From Saprospiraceae bacterium (GTDB lineage Bacteria; Bacteroidota; Bacteroidia; Chitinophagales; Saprospiraceae): a stretch of DNA of 12,333 nt. Under the pieces are notes generated by a model, which had not been told where the DNA came from, did not search any database, and was given only the letters and a program-made list of their open reading frames with translations. Below are positions 5,080 to 12,333 of the stretch, piece by piece. A program made the position numbers and the translations under genes. Location of the stretch: the NCBI GenBank assembly GCA_022842255.1, contig JALHPW010000080.1, positions 1-12,333 on the forward strand, written 5' to 3'. Position 1 is the stretch's first letter; each line of letters starts with the position of its first letter.

Positions 5080-8000
5080 TTATCGAATCAAGGTCACGTC
5101 GCCTTTGAAAAGCTTCGTTTGACCATCGATGAATTCTACTTCGCAATACCAGACATACACGCCTACCTGGCCTTTGTCGCCGCGCACTGTGCCATCCCAA
5201 GACTGGGTGGCATCGGGCGCTGCGCCCGGGGTTGGAATGTATTCTTTCAGGTTGAACACTTGATCACCCCAGCGGTCAAATATGTTGAAATAGTTGATTT
5301 TCGCTACGTCAATTCCCACGTGTACCCCAACCGAGAAGTTCAGGTCGCTGTTTGGGTTGAAGATATTGGGCACGAAAATCTTACCGGGTTTTTCCACAAT
5401 GACCAAAATATCATCGCGTTCAACACATCCGTTCAGGTCTGTCACCGTGATGGTGTGGCGGTACGAATCGAAGGGCTGGTAGGTAAAGGTTTCGCAAAAT
5501 GCTGCCAGGGAATCGCAGTTGGGCGCATAGTTCCATTCAACAGAACTTACGCCTACCGTGCTCTGGATTTGCGCAGTTACGGTGGCTTCTTCACCCAGGC
5601 TGACTTCAACGTTGGGCCCAAGTTCTACCTGCAATTGTCCAGGCTCACCAATAACAATGGTCGTATCGAGGCTGCAACCGTTTGCATCTTCCAAGGCAAG
5701 AATGTATTCTCCTGCTTCGAGACCAGTGTATTGATTGTTTGCAGAGCCTGTATTTCCGCTCAAGGAGAAAATGAAAGGCTGTGTTCCACCCTGTACGCCA
5801 TTCACTGTAATAGAGCCATTGGTATCGCCAAAGCAACGGATGTTGTTGACGGTTACATTAAAGCCAGTTGGCACCTCTGGATCAACATTCACAGGAACTA
5901 TGATGCTTTTGGTACACCCGTTCAGGGTATTGGTCACGAGCAACTCATAATCGCCTGCCCTGTTTACCAATGGGTTGAGCGTGTTCGCGCCCGAAACTAT
6001 CTGCCCGTTGGTCGTCGTCCACAAGTAGGTAAAGTTAGGCCCTGTAGAAGTACCCGCAGCATTGATATTGACCTCCGACGTATTGCAATCGATGGTCTCT
6101 GCAGCCACTGCAATGGTAGTGGGTTGTACAAAGTCCGCTACCACTTCTACAGTGAAGGGACGAACGCACCCGTTTGGCGCAGAAACCGTAAAGGTATAGG
6201 TACCAGGTACCGTCACATTCACGGTAGGCGTGGTCACGGTACCGATGCCCGGTCCGGTCCAAGTAAAGGTGGAGCCTGCCGGGGAAATCACTTCCCCGCT
6301 GATCACACTTGCGCCATCATTGAGGCAGTTCAACACGGCACCTTCTGCAGCGCCTTGTGGCACATTTTCGTCCTCCTCCACAATGGTACTGGTGGTGCCA
6401 GTGCAGCCGTTTGGTGCGGTTACCGTAACCGCATAAAGACCGGCCACATCGACTTGTAAGGTCTGGTTGTCGTTGTTGTTCTGATTCACATCTGGACCTT
6501 CCCAAAGATAGACAGAGCCTGGGAGGGAACTATTCACCGTAACCGTCGAAACAGGGTCTGCGCAGGTAATGAGTTCAGACGTTGCTGTTGCGGTGGGCGG
6601 CTGGTTATCCAAATCTACTTGCACCTGGTCGGTGGCGGAGCAGCCGGTAACCACATTGGTGACCGTAAGTGAATACTGGCCACTGACCAAAACGGTTGGC
6701 ATATCGCCGTTCATATTGCCCGCATTAATACCCGGACCCGCCCATTGGAACTGTAAACTTCCGTTTGGCGTAGAGGAACCCGTACCATCCAAGGTGGCAT
6801 CGGTATTGGCACAGGTAATAATTTGATCAGGACCTGCATTTGCGGTAGGCAGGTTTTGGTCGGCATCTACTTGTGCCGCATCGGAATCGGTACAGCCGTT
6901 TGCGGTATTGGTAATCAACAAGGTATACAACCCTGGCACCAACACTGTTGGGTTTGGCGAACTCTCATTGGTGGCATCAATGCCAGGGCCCGACCATAGG
7001 AGGGTGAAGCCCGGTCCCGTATCGGAGCCCGTTGAGCTCAAGGTAACTCCCGCACCAGCAGTGGCGCAGGTAATCACCAAGTCATTCCCCGCAGCAACAG
7101 TAGGTGTAATGATGTCTTCGTCGACATTCACTGCATCCACATTGGTACAGCCATTATTGGCATCCGTAACCGTGAGTACGTAAACACCCGCGGTATTCAC
7201 CGTTGGGGTAGCGCTCGTCTCGTCACCAGGCGTAATGCCAGGGCCGCTCCACATGAAGCTGATGTTTGCGCCCGCAGCGGATTGGGTTGCATCCAATTGA
7301 ACACTGGTAGCGGCACAAGTCAGCGTACCATCTGGGCCAGCAGCCGTAAGCGGTGGTGTTTTGTCCAAATCCACAAACACCACGTCTGTGGCAGTACAGT
7401 GGTTTTGGGTATTCACCACGGTCACGGTGTAAGTTCCCGAAGCATCAACCGTAGGATTTTGATCGTCAAAGTTGCCGGAATTGATACCTGGTCCTTCCCA
7501 AACATAAGTGAAGAGCGGGCCGCTACTGCTGCCTGAACCATTCAGTGTTTGGGTCAAATTGGCACAAGTAATCAACATGTCTGACCCGGCGGCAGCCGTT
7601 GGATTCACATTGTCCTGGGTAACCACCACTTGATCTGTATCCGAACAGCCATTGGCATTGTCAGTCACCACCAAATCATAGGTGCCTGGCTGGTCGATGG
7701 GTGGGTTTTGGTCGTTTTGGTTGGAAGCATTGATGCCAGGGCCGGTCCAGAGATACACAATGGTTGGGCTCACATCCGAAAGGCTTCCATCGAGGGTGGC
7801 ACTGGTGGTCTGGCAATCCAGAATCAAATCCAGGCCTGCACTGGTAGCAGGCACTGCAACGTTCTCGTCTACCACCACAGTATCGCGTGTTACGCAGCTG
7901 TTTGTCGTATTGGTGATGGCAAGGATATACGTACCAGGAAGCGCGACATTTGGCGCTGGCTGATCTTGGTTGCCTGCGTTGATGCCAGGGCCTGTCCACA

Positions 8001-11000
8001 ATACCTGAAAGCCTGCACCAGTGCTGGAAGCAGAACCATCCAAGGTTGCATTTGGGTTGGCGCAGGTCAGCAGCCCGTCATTGCCAGCCAAAGCCGTTGG
8101 GTACACTGCATCAGAGTTTACCACAACATCGTTGGAAGCGGTACAACCGTTCACATTGTCGGTAACCACAATGGTGTAAGTACCGGGTTGGTCAATATTT
8201 GGCGTAGCCAAAGTTTCATTCGTCGCATCGATGGCTGGACCTGTCCAGAGGTAAGTGAAATTGGCCCCTGTGGAAGAACTGCCTCCGATGGTTGTGGAAG
8301 TAGTAACACAATCGATAATTTGATCGGCTCCGGCATCGGCAGTTGGGACCGCGAGGTTGGCCGTAACGTTTACTTGGTCGCTGGCGGTACAGGTATTGTC
8401 TGTATTGGTGACCACCAAAGTATACAAACCTGGTTCGTTATTGATAACCGGGTTGGCTGAGTTTTGGTTGCCAGCATTGATACCAGGACCTGTCCACGTC
8501 AAGGAGAAAATAGAGCCTAGGCTGCTAGCAGTGGCATCAAGCGTATCAATTGCATTGTTGAAACAATTCAAGGTCAAAGGGTTGCCAGCATTTGCGGTTG
8601 GCGCAACGGTATCGATTACAATAACTACCACATCTGTGTTGACACAGTTGTTGTTGGTATTGGTTACCGTCAGGTTGTAAGTACCTGGCACTGTCAACCC
8701 AGTTGGGCTTTGTGCCGATGCATTGAGTCCAGAAATACCCGGGCCGCTCCAAGTGTACGTGATTCCGGCACCAGCTGTAGAGCCAGAACCGTCAAAATCC
8801 ACGGTGGTTACAGAGCAGTTGAGTACCTGGTCCGGACCACCCGCAGCGCTCGGCACATTGGCATCCTGTGTTACGACCACCTGGTCGGTAGCCGTACATC
8901 CGTTGATTGGATTTGTAACCACCAAATCATAGGTGCCCGGTTGGGTCACTGTTGGGTTGGGCAAGGTTTCATTGTTGGCCCCGATTCCAGGACCGGCCCA
9001 CAAGTAGGTCACCGTAGCAGGTACACCACTACCATTGAGGGTTATACCAGTGGTGGTAGTACAGGTAAGCTGATCGTCGTTTCCGGCATTAGCCGTAGGG
9101 AGCGCGGTGTTGATGTCCACCAAAACCTGGTCGGTTGCCGTACACCCACTGGTGATATTGGTAATCACCAAATTATAGGTACCCTGTTGGTCCACAACGG
9201 GGTTGTACGAAGTAGAGTTACTGCCATTGATACCAGGACCACTCCAAGTGGCCGTGAAATTCGGGCCGTTACTGGAGGCGGATCCAATCAGGGTCACACT
9301 TGGCTGAGCACAAGTAATGATAGAGTCGGCACCCGCGCTTGCATTTGGGAGCACTTGGTTGGAGGCAATTTGGACCGTATCCTTTTTCAAACACCCATTG
9401 AGGGTATTTAAAACCGTAAGGATATAATCCCCAGCTACATTCACACTTGGCTGGGGGGTGTTCGCAGTAAACCCGCTAGGGCCCGTCCAGGAGAAAGAAA
9501 TGGGTTGGCCATTTCCATTGCCTGCACCTTGCAATACCGCGTTTGGCGCGATACAGGTAAGGGTGTCGTTGGGGCCCGCAGTAGCCGTAGGTATTGTATT
9601 GTTGATGGTTACAACAGTTGTGGCCGTATTCGAACAACCGTTGGTGGTATTGGTCACGGTTACTGCATAGTTGCCACTTAGCAGCACATTGGGGTTTTCC
9701 AGGGTTTGGTTTCCAGCGTTGATGCCGGGGCCCGACCAGTTCCAGGTAGCAGTGGAGACATTGGTGACACCATCAATGGTTACGCTGGTTTGGGCACAGG
9801 TAATGGTATCCCCAATTGCACTTGCGGAAGGAGGGGTTACATCTCCCAATACAGTCACGGAAGCGGTGGAGGTACAACCATTGACGGGGTTTTTGACCGT
9901 TAGGATGTAGACCCCGGGCAGGTTGACCGTTGGGTTTTGTTGGAACTGGTTGCCGGCGTTGATACCAGGGCCCGTCCAGGTATAGTTTACATTATTGGTT
10001 GGTGAGCTGCCCGTGAGAGTGGTCTGGGGTGCATTGCAATTGATACTGCCACCTGTTGCAGTCGCACCTGGGGCTATCGTATTACCGGTTACAACTACTG
10101 TAGCGGTGTCCCTACATTGCAAGCCACCACCATTGACCGTGACAATTAAATTGTACGTCCCGGTCAGGGTCGCATTATAGGTTGGTCCACCACCAACTGG
10201 CGACCAAGTTGAATTCGTCCAAATATAACTGCCCACTCCAGGAGGGGAAGAACCCGTGCTGGTGAGCACAACGCCCGAGCTGTTGCAGTCGATGGGATTG
10301 GCAGGCGGAGGAATCACCGCAACTGGATCTAACACTACCAGGGCAAAGTTGATCAAACTATCGCAACCTTGAAAAGATTCAAAGACTACGCTGTAGTTGC
10401 CGGGATCACAGTAGGTTTCGTTGCCAAGCGTATAACAATCGCCTGCACAAACATACTTGGTGCCGATATTTTGTGGCGCAATCTGCTTAATCGTGATGGT
10501 TTGCCTTACAAGACTGTCACAACCCAAATAGGACTGGTATGGAGAAGAGGTGAGGGTGAATACACCAGGTGCACTCAGAAATGGGTATGGCTCTTCGTCC
10601 CAAGTGAAGGGTGCATCTTCATAACAAACGACCAATGGAGGGCGGATGGTTATTGGAATTGGCTGGTTGACCACAGGAAGGCAGATTTGAGAGGAAGCTG
10701 GGTTACAGGCGTTATCAGCCTGCACACAAACATTACCGCCCACATTGCCAAATGTAATGGTTACCATGGTGCCTTCAGGCGCATCAATATTCAAGTTGGA
10801 GCCAAATCCATTGATCTGGGAGCCCGCAGGGGCCGACCAGATATAGTTGCCCGCCCCCGGTACGTCTGGGATAGTGTACACAGCGGTTGCACCCGGGCAA
10901 ACCACCGTTGGCCCTTGGGGCTGTGGGGCATTGTCTGGTGGAGGAGGCGTGATGGAACCTTCTGTAATGTCGATTTCAAAATCGCATTCATCACCGCTCC

Positions 11001-11442
11001 AACCGTCCAACATCAGGAAGTAGGTTTCACCGATGGTGAAGTTATCATACGACAATACCAGCGGGTCCATACCCCCACCCGGTGAGCCCGAGTTACAGAC
11101 AATGGCGTCCGGGTCACTACAATCATCAAAAAAGGCCGACTGAAGGCCATCCCCGTTTAGGCAATTGCTGGGGAAGATTGTAATGGTGATGGAATTTGAA
11201 CCAGCGGTAAATCCAAACCATTGGTCATTGTGGATAGCGATGGAACCACACACGGTATTACCACCGGAAGGAGTACCGTTGTTGATACCCGTGTACCCGT
11301 CAAAATCACAATACACACAAGAAGTTTGGCAGTTTTCCGCTCCTGGAGGCGGGGGGGTAGGACAAGCAGGATTGACTTGGGCTGTCATTTGCCCCAAAAC
11401 AAGGGCAAAAAAAGCCGTAAGTAAGAGTAGCTTTTTCTTCAT
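5080..11442 (-). CDS. Giant T9SS-secreted repeat protein (PKD/Ig-like, SprB repeat)
   Basis: A 2120-residue secreted protein. Order: signal peptide (1-21, MKKKLLLLTAFFALVLGQMT then AQ); Cys-rich beta domain (about 22-165, nine Cys); Pro-rich linker (165-170); PKD-like segment (about 178-258, YIWSAPAGS); two Cys-bearing segments with GCDSL (about 268-372); one divergent and 17 clear tandem Ig/PKD-like units (about 380-1860); SprB repeat (about 1861-1937, CFGDTNGSITVNGVQGGTQP); an Ig-like domain (about 1941-2018); and a T9SS type B sorting domain (2021-2120). It should cross the outer membrane through T9SS and be attached to or released from the surface. Adhesion, gliding or cell-cell contact are plausible roles from family knowledge; no enzyme domain is visible. 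It is monocistronic by appearance: 237 bp from panB upstream and a terminator downstream. The MKKKLLL start at 11442 is clear. The repeat units are diverged and show no internal stop or frameshift. Confidence 0.95.
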   Translation of the reverse strand: MKKKLLLLTAFFALVLGQMTAQVNPACPTPPPPGAENCQTSCVYCDFDGYTGINNGTPSGGNTVCGSIAIHNDQWFGFTAGSNSITITIFPSNCLNGDGLQSAFFDDCSDPDAIVCNSGSPGGGMDPLVLSYDNFTIGETYFLMLDGWSGDECDFEIDITEGSITPPPPDNAPQPQGPTVVCPGATAVYTIPDVPGAGNYIWSAPAGSQINGFGSNLNIDAPEGTMVTITFGNVGGNVCVQADNACNPASSQICLPVVNQPIPITIRPPLVVCYEDAPFTWDEEPYPFLSAPGVFTLTSSPYQSYLGCDSLVRQTITIKQIAPQNIGTKYVCAGDCYTLGNETYCDPGNYSVVFESFQGCDSLINFALVVLDPVAVIPPPANPIDCNSSGVVLTSTGSSPPGVGSYIWTNSTWSPVGGGPTYNATLTGTYNLIVTVNGGGLQCRDTATVVVTGNTIAPGATATGGSINCNAPQTTLTGSSPTNNVNYTWTGPGINAGNQFQQNPTVNLPGVYILTVKNPVNGCTSTASVTVLGDVTPPSASAIGDTITCAQTSVTIDGVTNVSTATWNWSGPGINAGNQTLENPNVLLSGNYAVTVTNTTNGCSNTATTVVTINNTIPTATAGPNDTLTCIAPNAVLQGAGNGNGQPISFSWTGPSGFTANTPQPSVNVAGDYILTVLNTLNGCLKKDTVQIASNQVLPNASAGADSIITCAQPSVTLIGSASSNGPNFTATWSGPGINGSNSTSYNPVVDQQGTYNLVITNITSGCTATDQVLVDINTALPTANAGNDDQLTCTTTTGITLNGSGVPATVTYLWAGPGIGANNETLPNPTVTQPGTYDLVVTNPINGCTATDQVVVTQDANVPSAAGGPDQVLNCSVTTVDFDGSGSTAGAGITYTWSGPGISGLNASAQSPTGLTVPGTYNLTVTNTNNNCVNTDVVVIVIDTVAPTANAGNPLTLNCFNNAIDTLDATASSLGSIFSLTWTGPGINAGNQNSANPVINNEPGLYTLVVTNTDNTCTASDQVNVTANLAVPTADAGADQIIDCVTTSTTIGGSSSTGANFTYLWTGPAIDATNETLATPNIDQPGTYTIVVTDNVNGCTASNDVVVNSDAVYPTALAGNDGLLTCANPNATLDGSASSTGAGFQVLWTGPGINAGNQDQPAPNVALPGTYILAITNTTNSCVTRDTVVVDENVAVPATSAGLDLILDCQTTSATLDGSLSDVSPTIVYLWTGPGINASNQNDQNPPIDQPGTYDLVVTDNANGCSDTDQVVVTQDNVNPTAAAGSDMLITCANLTQTLNGSGSSSGPLFTYVWEGPGINSGNFDDQNPTVDASGTYTVTVVNTQNHCTATDVVFVDLDKTPPLTAAGPDGTLTCAATSVQLDATQSAAGANISFMWSGPGITPGDETSATPTVNTAGVYVLTVTDANNGCTNVDAVNVDEDIITPTVAAGNDLVITCATAGAGVTLSSTGSDTGPGFTLLWSGPGIDATNESSPNPTVLVPGLYTLLITNTANGCTDSDAAQVDADQNLPTANAGPDQIITCANTDATLDGTGSSTPNGSLQFQWAGPGINAGNMNGDMPTVLVSGQYSLTVTNVVTGCSATDQVQVDLDNQPPTATATSELITCADPVSTVTVNSSLPGSVYLWEGPDVNQNNNDNQTLQVDVAGLYAVTVTAPNGCTGTTSTIVEEDENVPQGAAEGAVLNCLNDGASVISGEVISPAGSTFTWTGPGIGTVTTPTVNVTVPGTYTFTVSAPNGCVRPFTVEVVADFVQPTTIAVAAETIDCNTSEVNINAAGTSTGPNFTYLWTTTNGQIVSGANTLNPLVNRAGDYELLVTNTLNGCTKSIIVPVNVDPEVPTGFNVTVNNIRCFGDTNGSITVNGVQGGTQPFIFSLSGNTGSANNQYTGLEAGEYILALEDANGCSLDTTIVIGEPGQLQVELGPNVEVSLGEEATVTAQIQSTVGVSSVEWNYAPNCDSLAAFCETFTYQPFDSYRHTITVTDLNGCVERDDILVIVEKPGKIFVPNIFNPNSDLNFSVGVHVGIDVAKINYFNIFDRWGDQVFNLKEYIPTPGAAPDATQSWDGTVRGDKGQVGVYVWYCEVEFIDGQTKLFKGDVTLIR
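5083..5382 (-). other. T9SS type B C-terminal sorting domain (within the giant gene)
   Basis: Residues 2021-2120 of the giant protein match the gliding motility-associated C-terminal domain pattern: KIFVPNIFNPNSDLNF, then INYFNIFDRWGDQVF, SWDGTVRG, GVYVWYCEVEF and the terminal GDVTLIR. The usual PNGDGxND loop is altered to PNSDLN, and a nine-residue Pro/Ala-rich insert (2049-2057) precedes the SWDG motif. The decisive RWG, WDG, GVYVW and TLIR motifs are intact. It directs export through the type IX system. Confidence 0.92.
5863..10305 (-). repeat. Tandem array of about 18 Ig/PKD-like units (within the giant gene)
   Basis: Seventeen clear units cover residues 461-1860 (5863-10062), preceded by one divergent unit at 380-460 (10063-10305). 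Lengths run from 79 to 85 residues. The consensus is a start like NAGPDQxITCA, then LWTGPGINAGN, NPTV, PGTYTLTVTN, NGCTATDQV and a closing PTA. Each unit holds exactly two Cys, one near position 10 and one near 62-68. The central units (4-14) are most alike; both ends are more diverged. DNA copies differ at many synonymous sites, so most duplications are old. Confidence 0.93.
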
Positions 11443-11487
11443 GAAATATCCGTATTAGAGCGTTAAAAGGAAAAACATCCAACCAAA

Positions 11488-11495
11488 GAAAGATA
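11488..11495 (-). promoter_or_regulatory. Weak -7-like box upstream of the giant gene
   Basis: The minus strand reads TATCTTTC, one mismatch from TAnnTTTG, about 45 bp before the ATG. No exact TAnnTTTG occurs in the 237-bp gap 11443-11679, and no well-spaced -33 element is seen. The rest of the gap holds only A-rich tracts and short imperfect inverted repeats; I see no small gene in it and no clear terminator for panB. Confidence 0.2.
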
Positions 11496-11679
11496 CAGCA
11501 ATTACCAAAATCGCTTCCCCGAACCGGGAAAAATTTGGGCAAAAATCAAACTTTCAAAAAAAACAACTTGAAAACCCGCTTTTGGAGGGGGTGAAGATAA
11601 ACAGACTTTACAAAACCGTACATCGGAAAACAGTTTGATACACAGGCTCAAACCAAATCCTTACGCTGCTGCCCATCCA

Positions 11680-12333
11680 TCAATATTGTTCCGAATCATT
11701 TGGGAATTCAACCGCCTTTACATCTGTGATATACTGTTTGGTCGCATCGCCTATCAACTCAAAAAGTTCGAGGTAGCGCCTCAAAAAGCGCGGTTTGAAA
11801 TCTTTGGTAATCCCGAGCATATCTTGGGTCACCAATACCTGGCCGTCGCAATCCTTTCCCGCTCCGATGCCAATGGTAGGGATTTCTATACTTGCCGACA
11901 CCTCTTTGGCCAACTGGGCCGGAATTTTTTCGAGTACCAGGGAAAAACAGCCCAATTGGTCCAGAAGCTTGGCATCGTCGCGAAGTTTTTGCGCTTCGGC
12001 GTCTTCCTTGGCCCGCACCGAGTAGGTGCCAAATTTGTAAATGCTCTGCGGGGTCAGACCCAAATGCCCCATGATGGGGATACCAGCTCGAAGGATACGG
12101 CGGATGCTTTCTTCCACTTCCTCGCCGCCTTCCAGTTTCACGGCATGGGCCCCCGATTCCTTCATGATGCGGATGGCACTCGAAAGGGCAATTTCCGAGT
12201 TGGATTGATAGCTTCCAAAAGGCAAATCCACGACTACCATGGCCCGGTTTACGGCCCGCACGACCGATTGGGCATGGTAGATCATTTGGTCAAGTGTGAT
12301 GGGAAGGGTGGTTTCATGCCCGGCCATCACATT
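11680..12333 (-). CDS. panB: 3-methyl-2-oxobutanoate hydroxymethyltransferase, 5' end cut off
   Basis: PanB transfers a hydroxymethyl group from 5,10-methylenetetrahydrofolate to 3-methyl-2-oxobutanoate, giving ketopantoate, the first committed step of pantothenate and hence coenzyme A synthesis. It is cytoplasmic. About 217 codons are visible; the frame is open to the window edge (last codon AAT, Asn), so roughly the first 55 residues lie beyond it. The ATG at 12330 is internal, since NMMAGHETTLP corresponds to the family's loop after the GDS motif. Numbering from that Met: VDLPFGSYQ with metal-binding D35, VKLEGGE with K65 and E67, GHLGLTPQS (88-96), VLEKIP with the catalytic-type E134, and GIGAG (154-158). 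All key residues in the visible part are intact. The adjacent giant gene is 237 bp downstream and functionally unrelated. Confidence 0.96.
   Translation of the reverse strand, partial: NVMAGHETTLPITLDQMIYHAQSVVRAVNRAMVVVDLPFGSYQSNSEIALSSAIRIMKESGAHAVKLEGGEEVEESIRRILRAGIPIMGHLGLTPQSIYKFGTYSVRAKEDAEAQKLRDDAKLLDQLGCFSLVLEKIPAQLAKEVSASIEIPTIGIGAGKDCDGQVLVTQDMLGITKDFKPRFLRRYLELFELIGDATKQYITDVKAVEFPNDSEQY

Noticed and set aside
5119..6459. 446-residue open frame on the plus strand inside the giant gene
   Set aside because: It is antisense to a clear domain-rich protein, has no recognisable motif, and similar long antisense frames recur across the repetitive gene (7630-8460, 8710-9411, 10369-11085) because of codon composition.
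5863..10305. CRISPR-like or DNA-level tandem repeats
   Set aside because: The roughly 250-bp periodicity is protein-coding module repetition with diverged DNA, not short identical repeats with spacers.
11505..11600. Short inverted repeats near TTCCCCGAACCGGGAA and TTTCAA...TTGAAA as a panB terminator
   Set aside because: Stems are only 5-6 bp and lack a following T-run on the minus strand, so I do not call a terminator.

Overview
The window reads as chromosomal DNA of a Bacteroidota bacterium, most likely of the Saprospiraceae/Haliscomenobacter-Lewinella type. The family assignment is inference. It rests on a very large secreted protein ending in a type IX secretion system (T9SS) type B sorting domain, a SprB-type repeat, a sirtuin and a PanB of Bacteroidota flavour, TAnnTTTG-like promoter boxes, and no clear Shine-Dalgarno sequences.

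Layout. Positions 1-3300 hold three minus-strand genes, read right to left: a class III-like sirtuin (2611-3300), an orphan sensor histidine kinase (1091-2473) and, 31 bp behind it, a probable exported HExxH metallopeptidase (4-1059). A structured 137-bp spacer with a 19-bp inverted repeat separates sirtuin and kinase. A divergent promoter region (3301-3428) leads on the plus strand to a Tat-exported sugar isomerase/epimerase-like TIM barrel (true start probably 3429, end 4316). This gene converges on a small minus-strand four-helix membrane protein (4447-4950). The gap between them carries eight perfect ATATTGGG octamers, a G-quadruplex-compatible array with an inverted partner sequence.

Positions 5080-11442 are one minus-strand gene for a 2120-residue secreted protein: signal peptide, Cys-rich N-terminal domain, PKD/Ig-like segments, about 18 tandem units of 79-85 residues each with exactly two Cys, a SprB repeat, a final Ig-like domain and a T9SS type B C-terminal domain. 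A strong intrinsic terminator and a second hairpin follow it. At the right edge lies panB (pantothenate synthesis), cut by the window end.

Working together. The giant protein is probably a cell-surface or released adhesin-like T9SS substrate. The kinase and metallopeptidase may be co-transcribed and act at the envelope. The remaining genes look like ordinary metabolism. No tRNA, rRNA, insertion sequence, CRISPR array or phage gene was seen. No gene-free stretch exceeds 300 bp; the longest is 11443-11679 (237 bp), where I see only a weak promoter-like box. The most unusual material is the near absence of Lys and Arg over about 1070 residues of the giant protein, and the structured intergenic repeats.
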